A stretch of DNA of 64,000 bases from Amaurobius ferox (lineage: Eukaryota > Arthropoda > Arachnida > Araneae > Amaurobiidae), in NCBI GenBank assembly GCA_951213105.1, contig OX578142.1, positions 123,953,731-124,017,730 of the forward strand, read 5' to 3'. The translations under genes were made by a program, and so were the position numbers. The notes beneath the pieces were generated by a model. It saw only the letters and a list, made by a program, of their open reading frames with translations, had not been told where the DNA came from and ran no database searches. Positions 1 to 11,105 of the stretch are shown here, one piece after another; position 1 is the first letter of the stretch; each line of letters begins with the position of its first letter.

Positions 1-120
1 CAAAAGAATATAATGAAAATAAAATGAAAATATATCTACCCTTAGTACTGTGGTACTTTTGGAAAGCATGTGTATTACCAATCATCTCAAACAGGTTACA
101 GTGAATTTTTTGTTACTGAC

Positions 121-325
<205 letters not shown>

Positions 326-1064
326 GAAAGATAGGCTCCAACTGCAAAATTCACATACACTATTTACTCAGTTTATGTTTTGATTATTTCATTATCTTAA
401 AACTTTCTAACATATACTATAAGCATTTCATAAATTAAATTCATAATTAATATCTACTACGTGTTTCTTCACATTTGTTACATTATTTCGAGATATAGAG
501 TACATACTACTTAATATTAGTCATTTTCAATAAGTTCTATCTAATCCCTCAGATATGTATTGACATTTGGAAAGCACACAGTCCCAAATTAACCCTTAAT
601 ATTTACTCAACAGCGCAGAAAATTTGGATGCGGGTATGAAAGGGTCTTCGTAAATCAAGTCACTTATTATTTCTTCAAATTGTTCTGACTTGAAAGGCTA
701 GTTAACATTATATCAATGTGTCGAAACCATTAAAAGTGAATTATGTTGATATATTTATTCATATTCTATGAATTCAATAATTTTAGAACAGTGTGTTTAA
801 AAAAAATCTGTTTCATATTAAAATATACAAGAGCACATTTATTAGTTTCATGTGAATCTTTGTCATTCATTTCATGAGCTACACCAGTATTTTCATAAAT
901 TTATATTATGATTATTAAAAATATATAATATATAAATTAAATTATCTGTTTTCATTAATTTTTACGTATTGGTAAAGATAAATATACATAAATTAGGAAA
1001 TATTTTATTAATTGATATGTATAGTACACTATCTAATTTTTACTAATTAATATATATTTGTAAA
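326..1064. other. AT-rich sequence, nothing recognised
   Basis: No open frame of substance, no repeat family member and no RNA-like structure was seen here. Confidence 0.5.
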
Positions 1065-1330
1065 ATCTATATAAATAAAATTGAAAATCTGTCTGTCTCT
1101 CTGTTTGTTTGTCCCATCATCACGGGAGAACTGCTAAACCGATATTAATGAATTTTTGTGGGTAGCCTTGAAATAGCACCCCTTAAATTTTATCCAAGTT
1201 TTGAGTTTCAAAGGCCAGGGGTTATTAAGATATTAATAAAAAACGAAACATTTTCTTAGGAGTTCTACTCTTTAACTCCCTGGTTCCTCCAAACGAAAAG
1301 GTTGGAAATCGTTTGTTTAAAACGTGAAAG
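1065..1330 (+). mobile_element. Family E dispersed repeat, copy 1 (Helitron-like start)
   Basis: It begins ATCTATATAAATAAAATTG, followed by CTGTCTGTCT and a block like CACGGGAGAACTGCTAAACC. The same order recurs at 4047 and, inverted, at 31365. The constant TC start after an A fits non-autonomous Helitrons of arthropods. That class is an inference, because no 3' hairpin with CTRR was identified and the 3' limit is uncertain. Confidence 0.55.
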
Positions 1331-1890
1331 TGAATTAAAATTTTATTTCTGAGTTTGGTGGAAGATTTTTGCGCTAATTAGACACTTTCTGAAAACATCA
1401 ATTGCTTGAAACCATAAATGTTTGAAACATGAATTTAAATGGAAAATCTATCAACATGGTATATTTTTCACAAGCTTTTAATCAACAATGAAAAGTATTA
1501 AGAAATCAAAATGGTATTTAATTATTAGAATTTTATGAGGAAGATTCTATCTTATATCATATTGCTTGGCAACACATTTAAATTAAATGTGCTTGTTATT
1601 GTTTATTATTATTATTTTTTCGTTTTGAATAATAAATAAATGGATATAAAAATATGTCTTATAAATGAACGGTTTGATTTTTCTTTTAATTATATTAATT
1701 GCGGATTGCGTACATCACTTTCATTTATTTTGGCAAAGAGTTTTCAGACTTTTATATTGTGGTTAGCCAAAAAACTCATATATTGTGTTTAACCAATAAA
1801 CACATTTAGCCAATTGTTGAAACAGAATAAGGGTAGAACGGGTTTATCTTCTAATACAATTTTAGTGTTTTCATTAAGTATATACAAACA
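1331..1890. other. AT-rich sequence, nothing recognised
   Basis: Possibly the diverged 3' part of the family E copy, but no boundary or gene could be seen. Confidence 0.4.
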
Positions 1891-2752
1891 GGATCAGGAT
1901 GCTTTGTTCAGATATGCAAATTCAGATTTACGAATTTGGCGGGATATCACTAACTTGGCAACATTTCTTAAACGTTGCGAAATTGTCGGAAATGTCGCCA
2001 AATTGAAGAAAATGTCGCTAAATTGATAAAAACGACGCTAAATCAATGAATTTAATTTTGTTTTGTTAGAAGAGAGTACTAAAGTCATGTTTCGGTAGCA
2101 TTTGTCTGTCAGTCCAACCGTCCTTATTAATACATTTGGCGAATTTTTAAAATGTCGCTAAATTCATCAAAATGTTTATAAATCTCTAAAAATATCTTGA
2201 AGTTGATACAATTGAGCTAAATAAATGAAATTAATTGTATTTTGCTAGGAGATAATATTATGAAAATGTTTCGTCAATTTGTCGCCAAGTGGGACTGTCA
2301 GTTCTATAGTCCCATTTGGAGATACATTTGGCGATTTTTAAAATGCCGCTAAATTGGCAAAAATATAGCCAAATTGATTAAATGACGCTAAGTTTATTAA
2401 AATGACACCGAATCGATGAAATTCCAATATTATGCACAATTAAGTACGATTTTCTAGATAATCGCTATCGTTTTGTGAGAATTAAAAAATATTTTTTCTA
2501 AATTTATTTACAAACTGAACTAGTATTCTTTATTCTTCACATCTGCCTGTAAAGATAATTTTGTATATCCAGCCCAGATATTCTTATACATTTTTTAGAA
2601 GAATTAAATTACATATTTTAATAGAATATTTTGAATAACATTTAAGTTGAATATTTTGAAGTCATTTGGAATACTATAGGAATTTACACATAATTGTGAA
2701 TGGCAAGTTTCTTTATATTATATGATCCGTATAAAGAATGGTATACTGCTAA
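1891..2752 (+). repeat. Family D repeat, copy 1 (minisatellite-like body plus 3' unit)
   Basis: The body is built from roughly 20-bp degenerate steps of the type AAATTGATAAAAATGTCGCC, arranged in larger units of about 200 bp. Each larger unit contains a GTCTGTCAGTCC-like stretch followed by ACATTTGGCGA. The 3' part (about 2450-2752) ends GGTATACTGCTA and aligns with 17480-17792 and, inverted, with about 30466-30670. Short open frames across it are incidental. Confidence 0.75.
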
Positions 2753-4032
2753 CAGGAAAGATCAATCATGCTTAAAGCATTGATAATGAAAAACTTTCCA
2801 ACTCCAATGCAATTATATTTAAACATCTCTAAAATGCAATGCATTCCTCGGTAATATTTTAAAACTTATCACAATACTACCTTAATTTATTATATTTGAA
2901 AACGTAAACCTTCATCGAAAAAAATGAACTTCATTCAAATGACGGCATTGAAATATAAATTGCCTGGTTTAAACATCTCTAAAATGCAATACATTCCTTG
3001 GTAATATTTTTAAAATTATCATAATACTACGACAATTTATTATATTTGAAAACTTCATCGAAAACAACTGAAATTCATTCAAATGACGTCATAGAAAAAA
3101 TAACACGCCTGACTCTCTCTATAAAACCAGCATTTCACTCATAACCAATTTCCCATTCATTTCATTCTTCACAATACTATAATAATTTATTTTATTTAAA
3201 AATTAAGACCATGGAGCTACATGTAATTAAACTCTATGCTTAAAACTTCATCGAAAAAATCGTCTTTCTCTCTGTAAAATCAATGAATATTTCATTCATA
3301 TCAGCTATGCAGACTCCATGAGCTAAATAATTTTGGGTTAAAGAAATACAGCAATTCTTATACAACTCATTCTACATATTTTGCTGTTTACATTTTACAT
3401 AAGTGAAAAATAGGCTTCGTTGTAGAAATAATCAAATTTGGATGATCATTTAAACTCAAATATATTGCAATTGCGTTGTTTTATTATGTAGGTGCACAGA
3501 ATTTCAGCAAAAATAAAGCGGTTTTAGGACGGATCCAACACTCAATATGAAATAAAAAGAACGTTAAAAATCACGATTTTGTGACAAGATGAATGCCGTA
3601 TTTCATTTTGAAGTGGGTCACGTGATCTTTTCATATCATGGTCACGTGATCGCTTCATATAAGGGGTGTAATTATTATTTTAATTTTTATTTTAAAAACT
3701 ACTGAATATATTTTGCTGAATTTTTTTTTATATATTTTATGGAATAATTTGAATATTACCTAAAATTTTCGAAGCAATTTGTGAATTTTAAATCCGCTTA
3801 AAAAATGTTTGAAAAGTTAGGTCCCATAGGGTTCAATGTATTTCATTTTTTCAACAGGGTTCAATCCAAAACTAATTGGGTGATATTATTCATTTATATT
3901 TCCATAGGTCCTACAGACCGTCTGAACAACATACTGAAATTTCATTTTGATTATGTAATTTTTACGGCAGTTTTCGTGCTAACGGGCGGACAGACAGAAT
4001 GAACAAAGTCATAAACACTTTTCAACTTTGTT
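2753..4032 (+). mobile_element. Family C dispersed element, copy 1
   Basis: It starts AGGAAAGATCAATCATGC and ends in the stem-loop AACACTTTTCAAC...GTTGCAAAGTGTT. The same ends and internal order (GTGGGTCACGTGATC, then GTCCCATAGGGTTCAATGTA, then GAATGAACAAAGTCATAAAC) recur at 25018/27478, 32155 and 44549. This copy carries an internal tandem duplication of about 150 bp (TTTAAACATCTCTAAAATGC at about 2818 and 2968). No coding capacity is seen, so it is non-autonomous. A terminal stem-loop is reminiscent of Helitrons, but the class is undecided. Confidence 0.75.
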
Positions 4033-4046
4033 GCAAAGTGTTAATA

Positions 4047-4250
4047 ATCTATATAAATAAAATTGAAAATCTGTCTGTGTATTTATTTGTGGATATATTT
4101 GTGTGTTCATTTGTCTCTTTACCACAAGAGAACGGCTGCACCAAATTGGATGACATTTTCGGGATAGACTTGAAATAGCCCCACAAAGTTAGTCTATATT
4201 TCGTGATTTTAAGACCAGAGGTTATAGAGATATTGATAAAGGAAACGCAC
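4047..4250 (+). mobile_element. Family E dispersed repeat, copy 2
   Basis: Begins ATCTATATAAATAAAATTG exactly as copy 1, followed by CTGTCTGTGT and CAAGAGAACGGCTGCACC. It lies just beyond the end of the family C copy. The 3' limit is unclear. Confidence 0.55.
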
Positions 4251-4367
4251 TATTAAACCTTCTATTGAGATTGCATTATGCAAACGATATTTGTTCAGCA
4301 ACATTTTTTGAAAAAAAAAGATATAATATTGATAAGCTACGGAATTAAACCTAGTGAGTTTATATTT

Positions 4368-4404
<37 letters not shown>

Positions 4405-4689
4405 TTTTGCTAAGAAACGGAATTGAACCCAACGAGTTATAATAGTAAATATTTTTCGATTTAAATTATAAAGAAATATACTATATACATATATAAATAC
4501 ATTTTTATTGCAATTTTATTTTTGATTGGATCATATATCATTTCGGCCTTTGGGTTGAACGAGTTTATATTATTGATATTTTTAAATTCTTACACAATCA
4601 GTTTCATTTTGGGAAAGCTTTTTAAAATCGATATATTGTAGTAAGGGTCTCCTTATACATGGGCATAATCTTCTAATCTACGAAAATAT
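4251..4689. other. AT-rich spacer with short (TA)n
   Basis: Contains a 32-base (TA)n tract at 4371-4402. Nothing else was recognised. Confidence 0.5.
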
Positions 4690-5016
4690 AAATGATTACG
4701 TCTGTCCGTCCCTGTAACGCTTGCCGAGAGATTTGGCGGGCTTTTTTTTAATGTTGCGAAATTGATGAAAATTTTGTTGAATCGCTAAAAATGTTCCCAA
4801 ATTGATAAAAATATCACCAAATTGATAAAAATGATGTCAAATTAATGAAATTACTTTTGTTTTGAATGGGGATAGTATTGTAATGATGTTTCAGTAGTTT
4901 TTAACTGTCAGTCCATCCTACGTGACAACAAATTTGGCGACCTTTAAAAATGTGGCCAAATTGCTCAAATATCCCCAAATCGAGAAAACTGTTGTCAACT
5001 TGATAAAAATGTCACC
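4690..5016 (+). repeat. Family D repeat, left half interrupted by the palindrome
   Basis: Shows the same AAATTGATAAAAATG steps and CTGTCAGTCC block as copy 1. It stops abruptly at the palindrome edge and the family resumes on the other side at 17174. The last stretch (4919-5016) is repeated in direct orientation at 17174-17291. Confidence 0.75.
4919..5016 (+). repeat. Direct repeat flanking the palindrome, left copy
   Basis: Runs from TACGTGACAACAAATTTGG to GATAAAAATGTCACC and abuts the GGGG of the palindrome end. The right-hand copy at 17174-17291 is the same apart from one additional 20-bp repeat step. It reads as a long target-site duplication, with one step lost here or gained on the right. 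Confidence 0.8.
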
Positions 5017-5114
5017 GGGGAGGTGGCTCAGGAGGAGAGGCCCTCTTTGGGAGGGAATTTCCCTCTTTGGAGTGGATCCTCTTTGGGAGGATGCCTCTCT
5101 TGAGCCACCTCCCC
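5017..5114 (+). repeat. Terminal hairpin of left arm
   Basis: GGGGAGGTGGCTCA (5017-5030) pairs perfectly with TGAGCCACCTCCCC (5101-5114). Inside it GGAGAGGC can pair with GCCTCTCT, and a smaller hairpin GAGGGAA/TTCCCTC (5051-5065) sits within the loop. A stem with small arms in its loop resembles the T- or Y-shaped ends of hairpin-ended replicons. That resemblance is structural inference only. Confidence 0.7.
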
Positions 5115-5290
5115 TCTTTGGAGTGTCTTCCCTCTTTTGAGAGGAAGCTCCTCTCAGAGGGTCTTGAGACCCCCAGGAGGGAGGATGCCCCCCTCCCCTC
5201 TTTTGGAAGTTTAGTGAGGTGGTGCAGCACCGGATGCCTCTCTTGGGAGGATGCCTCTTTCCTAGTATTGCGAAAGATGTCAAGAGGGCA
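5115..5290 (+). repeat. GC-rich CCTCTTT/GGGAGG tandem motifs
   Basis: Repeated CTCTTTGGGAGG-like and CCTCTCTTGGGAGG-like steps, each weakly self-complementary. The base composition is far above the surrounding AT-rich DNA. Frames through it on both strands are low-complexity and not considered coding. Confidence 0.75.
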
Positions 5291-5621
5291 ATTGCGAAGT
5301 CTTTCACGGAGGCATGATGACTCATACGGAGTGAGTTTCACTCTTGAGAGGGAATGTCACAATCGCTGACTGACCCTTGACCTGAGGAAGTGGTTTCAAG
5401 GGATGTCGCAATCGATGACTGAGCATCACACAATCTGGAAATGACGTGTCGCGCCTTGGAGCTCCTTAGCACACGTCCTCCCTCTCTGCTGGTCAGCGAC
5501 AGACTGAAAGATCTTATCAGCGTGAAGTAGTTAAAGCGCCCTCTGGCGAATTTTGATGAAGTGCTGCCATCTATCGGCATTTTTTTTTTTTTTTTTTCCA
5601 AAAGAAATTAATGTTTCACTT

Positions 5622-5697
5622 GTCAGGAGCTGGATTCGATCTTGGGCCCAACTGATTAGAAGTCGCGCGTCTTACCGCCGTGCCAAAGCACCCGTGC
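5622..5697 (-). repeat. tRNA-like (SINE head) sequence, left arm
   Basis: On minus it reads GCTTTGGCACGGCGGTAAGA (A-box-like), then TTCTAATCAG, then GATCGAATCC (B-box-like). The anticodon stem does not pair, so it is not a functional tRNA. An adjoining T-tract (5581-5597) would be the A-tail of a short SINE on this strand. The mirrored copy reads GACACAGCGG where this reads GGCACGGCGG. Confidence 0.6.
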
Positions 5698-5844
5698 TTT
5701 ATAGGCAGTTAACTTCGAAGTGTACCTTATCAGTGGAAGTTAGATTATTTTTCAAAGTTCATTCGAATAGCGATGCAAGGGTGCGTTTTAAAACAGAATG
5801 TTACGGACTGAATATAAATCTGTGTATTATAACATTATGATTTT

Positions 5845-6600
5845 TTAAAAACAAATGTATACACAAACTTTAAAAACACGAATGTAATAATTAGCTAAAA
5901 TTGTATTCAGTGGATTTTTTTTTTTAAAAATAAATCAATACGATTTTTATAATAATAACGAAATGATTTCGAATGTTTAAAAACAAATTGATTACGGATT
6001 TCCAATGAACACACAAATTGTGTTCAGTGGACACACAAATTGTGTTCAATGAATACGATTCGACCATTTTAAGTGTTGTGTATCTAAAAACAAATGTATA
6101 CACAAACTTTAAAAACACGAATGTAATAATTAGCTAAAATTGTATTCAGTGGATTTTTTTTAAAAATAAATCAATACGATTTTTATAATAATAACGAAAT
6201 GATTTCGAATGTTTAAAAACAAATTGATTACGGATGAACACACAAATTGTGTTCAATGAATACGATTCGACCATTTTAAGTGTTGTGTATCTAAAAACAA
6301 ATGTATACACAAACTTTAAAAACACGAATGTAATAATTAGCTAAAATTGTATTCAGTGGATTTTTTTTTTTTTTTTTTTTTTTAAATAAATCTAACTATC
6401 AATATAATTTTTTTTAAAAATGATTTGAATACACCCAAGTATAGTTACGCATTTTCAAAATGGTGTTAAGTGAATAGCATTCGACCATTCTGAGTGTTGT
6501 GTATCTAAAAACAAATGTATACACAAACTTTAAAAACACGAATGTAATAATTAGATAAAATTGTGTTCAGTGGACATGAAACTTGTGTTTTGTGAACAGG
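5845..6600 (+). repeat. Tandem unit, four copies, left arm
   Basis: ACAAATGTATACACAAACTT starts at 5851, 6090, 6297 and 6511, each followed by AACACGAATGTAATAATTAG and a poly(T) run. The spacings are 239, 207 and 214. Open frames here simply follow the repeat. Confidence 0.85.
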
Positions 6601-9241
6601 ATTCAACCATTCTAAGTGTGTGTGTGTGTGTGATTTTTGAAAAATAAATCTAAAAGTATATAAAAATAATAATAATGAAAATTAGAACTCACAGAACGAC
6701 CTCTTCACTACCCGCTAGTCAAACTTCAAATGAGTGAGACACTCTCATTACGCTATTAAAAATTAGATCTTATCATCACCAGTATGAGGTGTTGCCACCT
6801 ATTTTTTCTAATAATATATTTTAATAGTTGGATACTTCAAGGGTCTGATTTGGTACACGTAATCTGAAATACATCATTTTAATGATATTACGCATTGAAT
6901 ATGATTCGGCCATTTTTAAAATGGTGGATGTAATTGAAATATCGAAGTTTAGAATTTAACAAACTAACGAATTTTCACCCCCAAAAATTTTAGCATTCAG
7001 TTTAAATAAAACCCAATGAATATGATATCACCATTTTAACATCGTAATTTTACTACCATTATAGAACTTAGAAGTGAGTGTACATTATTTTTTTCAGGAC
7101 ACCAACACATTTTAAAATCTATTGAATAGGAATAGACCATTTTGCACATACATGTACCTAGATTTCAACACCCGGTATTAAAACCTGCTAAACATGAAAC
7201 GAGTAAGTATTGTGTGAGATTTTATCACACTAACTTTCAAACTTTTTAAATTTTTAAAAATGTCCGAAATAGTTGTATTTCATCGGTAGACATAAATTGT
7301 ATGGAACACATTTTTATGAAAAAAATATCTGTTTCGACAGCTTTTAAAAATAGATTTCTACAGTTGTACACTACGGTTCTAGAATTTTCTAGAATTTTCT
7401 AAATACGAATCGACTGTTTGAACTACCAATGGTGGTTTTACCGATGCAAATATTTACAGGACAAATATTTCAATGAAACCGAACTTAGTTGAAGCTTCTA
7501 AGTTTGAATATTTAGAATCATTTCATATAATTTTTATATTCACATTGAAAATAGTTAACAAAATTGGAACTCACGGAGCGACAACTTACTGTCCACACTC
7601 CAAATGAGTGATACACTCTTATTACATTATTAAAAATTAGATCTTATCTATAATGATGTCATTATGTTGCCATATTGCCACCACACAATTATTCTTTCCA
7701 AATTATGCATTTTTTCTTTTTTCTTTTTAATAACTTGCTACTGTCTTATGCTATCCATTTTTTTTTTCATATAAGCAGATATTCCACATACCTTCTAAAT
7801 GTTAAGTTGTAATTTAAAAAAAAAAAAAAAAAAAGCATTAGAGGTGTATTTTACGTCTGAATTCGTCCAAGTGGAAATCCGACAATTGCAAATGCATGAT
7901 TGCATCCTCACATTTCAATAGACACCACTAAAATGTGTGGATCTTATTTTGAAAAAGCTGCTCTCAGAAAGAATATGTATATGAATACATATTTTCCATA
8001 AATATACCCCCTCCCCCCCCCCCCCTCAATACACACAACATGCAGGCCAAAGACTCACCCAAAATACATTCCAAATCGGCTCTATAGCTTATCGCGCTTA
8101 TCAGTGTAACAGATAGTAACCCAAAGTTCATGTTCGCAAAGCGAGTTAATTGCAATGTTATTGTTTTAAGCAGTTCCCATATTTAAATGAAAAATTTATC
8201 AAATTATACAATACATACAAGAGCTGGAAGATCATAGCATTTCAATATTATAGAATACTCACAATGTTTTTTTTTTCCCCATTTAAAATTATCAAATTTT
8301 AATGCAATTTGACAAAAATTGCACAATACTTAGTGTATGACTATCAAATAAGAGCTAGGTTTTATTGTTACAACAACGTTTAAGATCATTAAACGAATAT
8401 ATATATATATATTTTTTTAAAGAAGAATAGTATATAACTTACTGTTTTTAAGGATAGGTGATTGTTAACATTGAATTTAAATGAAAGAGTGACCCTCTGA
8501 GACAAGTACAGTACATTGCAATAACATTAAAAAATATGAAAGATATGCAATTAACACCTTAAAAGAAACATGTAATGAGTTTTGATATCTTAATAGGAGA
8601 CATTATTGACATGCACATAGAAATGTCACAATTTTGTGACTGTAGGTGCTCCATAAGACCCCTCTGCTCTTAATGAATGATCCCATTTGAATGTACATAT
8701 TTAACAGCATACAGAAAATGACAGGACTACAACAAAATTTTACACCTATTACAGAATAACTCCCAACTTCGTAGATTTTTAAGAAACTACAGTAGAATTT
8801 TCACCGATTCTTAGAGATTGAAACACAGCATTGTTTATGAATCTTCATACTTTAGAGAATGGAACATAACTTACCATTTATTTTGAATGAATTCAGAATT
8901 TTGACATTGATTATAAATTTATGATTTAAACTCTGTAAAGTGTAAATATCCTTTGTTATGAAACTCACACTGTAGACATTTGATATGATTCGAATAAATC
9001 TATTTTTAATTTTTTATATTTTATTTTAAAAAGTGAGATTAGTAAACTTGTTACACTTGAATGTATAGATACATAACTCATAACCATATAACATTTCTTA
9101 AATGGAACATGCTTAAAAAAAAAAAAATTAGCTAATGAGTATAAATAAGAAATTCAATTTGAAAGATAAAAACCATTTAATGAATCTATTATTCATGAAA
9201 TACACATTAACCATTATCAGTTGTACATTTAAACAAATAAG
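6601..9241. other. Left arm, non-coding stretch
   Basis: Contains a direct duplication of about 120 bp (6675-6800 and 7560-7690), both copies carrying ATTAAAAATTAGATCTTATC (6755 and 7629), and short poly(A), poly(C) and (TA)n tracts. No other gene was found. A possible poly(A) signal for the minus-strand gene (AATAAA on minus) lies at 9020-9025. Confidence 0.6.
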
Positions 9242-10357
9242 TTAAAATGATTTCCTTATTGCACATTCATAGTCCTCTGATTTGAATGACTCGAAAAAAT
9301 TTCTATCATAACAGTAAAAGACTTCTTCACCACGCAACAAAACTTTCTTAGCAATGTTATTAATGTCAAGATTTAGAAGCACTTGTTCAGACACTCTGTC
9401 ATACATTTGTAATGGAGTGCTGTAAAGACATTCATGGTAACTTAAATCTTCAACTTGAGCAACACAGCCGACACATTTGAAAAGTTTTCTTACATGACAC
9501 ATGATGTTGTCATGAATACAAGAGATTAATTGTTCGAATGCAAAATTTTTGTCACAAATAAGTGATGGTAGAAAGGTTATAGTGTTCTTTATTTTTAATA
9601 TTTGAGCAGGAAGCCACTCTATAAATATACTTTCTCGAAGATGTATACTAATGTTGTTAACACTATTCTGTAAACATGCTATTTGATTTTTATCTAAGGT
9701 AATATGACACTGTGTTAGACAAAATTTTGAATCATATAATTGAATTATTTTCTGCAAATGCAATTTTCCGTTGTCATTGAAACAGAACAACTCATTGCGA
9801 CTGACGAAAGAGGTATCTGCATATAGAATATTGAACGACCACAATTTTTGAGAAAATTCACTCCACGTAGCCGGTGACAGTGTAACACCTTCACGCGTAG
9901 GCTGTAATTCATTTCGATCGTTAGAGAGATATTTCCATATATACACTTTTAACTTCCCATGACGAAGTTTTAAATATACATACACATTAGATCCTAAATG
10001 CCAACGACGGAGTGCATCTTGCATAAAATCTGAAGAAGTAGATTCACTCGAAATTGATTCTGCAGTGGAAGATAACACTCCGCTATGTGTTAGAGCACAA
10101 GAAAGTAGATCTTGAGTTGAGTTTTCAACCTCGGTGAGAACTTGTGAATTGACAACGGTAGATGTTTCTGCTGGGGTTTTGGAAGACATAAGATAGGTCT
10201 CTAACCAATCCTCAGCAAATTTTTGTGAGGGCGAATTAATCACATCTGAGACAATGTCCACAGATTTTGTTTCTTCTAGGGTAGGAACAGTCAACTCCGC
10301 ACTATTTACACTAGAAATTATTTGCTCGAGTGATGGCATACTTTGAATTTTAGGCAT
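9242..10357 (-). CDS. PC4/p15-domain protein, left copy
   Basis: Intact 371-codon frame from ATG (10355-10357) to TAA. The frame stays open 12 codons further upstream but only to a GTG, so the ATG is preferred; an upstream intron cannot be excluded. Residues about 119-176 match the PC4/Sub1 C-terminal fold: VYVYLK, GKLKVYIWKY, PTREGVTLSP and a Trp at 165 (the PC4 hallmark of K/R-x-G-I-x-L-x-P followed by W). Residues about 184-236 look like a second, weaker PC4 repeat (GKLHLQKIIQLY, then HITLDKNQIACLQ). The C-terminal part has C295-x2-C298-x9-H308-x-C310, a possible zinc site. The first 110 residues are Ser/Thr-rich and probably disordered. PC4 proteins bind ssDNA and melted DNA and act in transcription and repair; the role here is inferred. 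It differs from its twin by Ile rather than Val at residue 102. Confidence 0.85.
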   Translation of the reverse strand: MPKIQSMPSLEQIISSVNSAELTVPTLEETKSVDIVSDVINSPSQKFAEDWLETYLMSSKTPAETSTVVNSQVLTEVENSTQDLLSCALTHSGVLSSTAESISSESTSSDFMQDALRRWHLGSNVYVYLKLRHGKLKVYIWKYLSNDRNELQPTREGVTLSPATWSEFSQKLWSFNILYADTSFVSRNELFCFNDNGKLHLQKIIQLYDSKFCLTQCHITLDKNQIACLQNSVNNISIHLRESIFIEWLPAQILKIKNTITFLPSLICDKNFAFEQLISCIHDNIMCHVRKLFKCVGCVAQVEDLSYHECLYSTPLQMYDRVSEQVLLNLDINNIAKKVLLRGEEVFYCYDRNFFESFKSEDYECAIRKSF

Positions 10358-11054
10358 TCTTTTTAGATAGTAACATCCAACTACGACATTCACAGTATAA
10401 GATTTATTTTTAAAACACTAACATCTTAAAACATTATAATTTTGTCGCAGCTATGAACGAACCAAACCTATCCACACAACGCCCAAAGTTGAAATGACTT
10501 ATCAAACAACTTCATAAGTATAATCACATAACCTAAATCGAGTGTCGTGTGCAAACAGATCACATAAGATATGAAGTGATTAGAACTTATAATTTTTAAT
10601 GAATCGTACAACATTAGATTGTGGTAAATACAATTGTTATCTACATGAGAAAATTTCTATATTATTTCATTCAGCTTCGAAATCATAGAGTGAAAATATG
10701 TACCAAACTTACTTAAAGTTCCTAATTTTAAATCACATTAACATTATATACATAGAAAAATTTTATATATATTTTTATAACTTTAGGTGATATGTATCAC
10801 GCGGAATATACAAGAATAGCTACCAAAAACACGAAAATAACTAACAGTATGAGGCCTTCACAAGTCGACATCCAAACTAGAAATGAACGATAAACACACT
10901 AATTACAACAATTAGATGAGTGCTTATCAGTTCTTATCTTATCTAAGATTTCACATAAAATGACGTCATCACTCCAAAGTTCACAAGATGACGTCATTGG
11001 TCCAAGGTTCGCAAGATAGTCGTTTAACCTTTTAAAATTAAGAAGTAATTAAAA
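10358..11054 (-). promoter_or_regulatory. Upstream region of left PC4-like gene with two CRE sites
   Basis: Perfect TGACGTCA octamers (CREB/ATF-type) lie at 10961-10968 and 10989-10996, the second beside CCAAT-type sequence. A TATA-like stretch (mirror of ATAAAAATATATATAAAA on the right) lies about 410 bases before the ATG. The start of transcription cannot be fixed from sequence. Confidence 0.5.
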
Positions 11055-11105
11055 TTTTTATAATTGTGAATAAGTGATTTAAAATTAAGAAGTAATTACT
11101 ACCGA
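11055..11105. other. Spacer at the palindrome axis
   Basis: 51 bases between the arms. It contains TTTAAAATTAAGAAGTAATT, a direct repeat of the innermost left-arm sequence (11032-11051). This suggests the centre was altered by a small slippage or repair event. A short asymmetric centre makes a long palindrome more stable. Confidence 0.8.

Larger units (their letters stand above)
5016..11054 (+). repeat. Palindrome, left arm
   Basis: Reverse complement of 11106-17141. From the outside in it holds a GC-rich terminal hairpin zone (5016-5290), a tRNA-like piece (5622-5697), four copies of a roughly 210-240-bp unit (5845-6600), a duplicated block of about 120 bp (6675-6800 and 7560-7690), unrecognised AT-rich DNA, the PC4-like gene on minus, and a CRE-bearing promoter zone. 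Confidence 0.93.
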
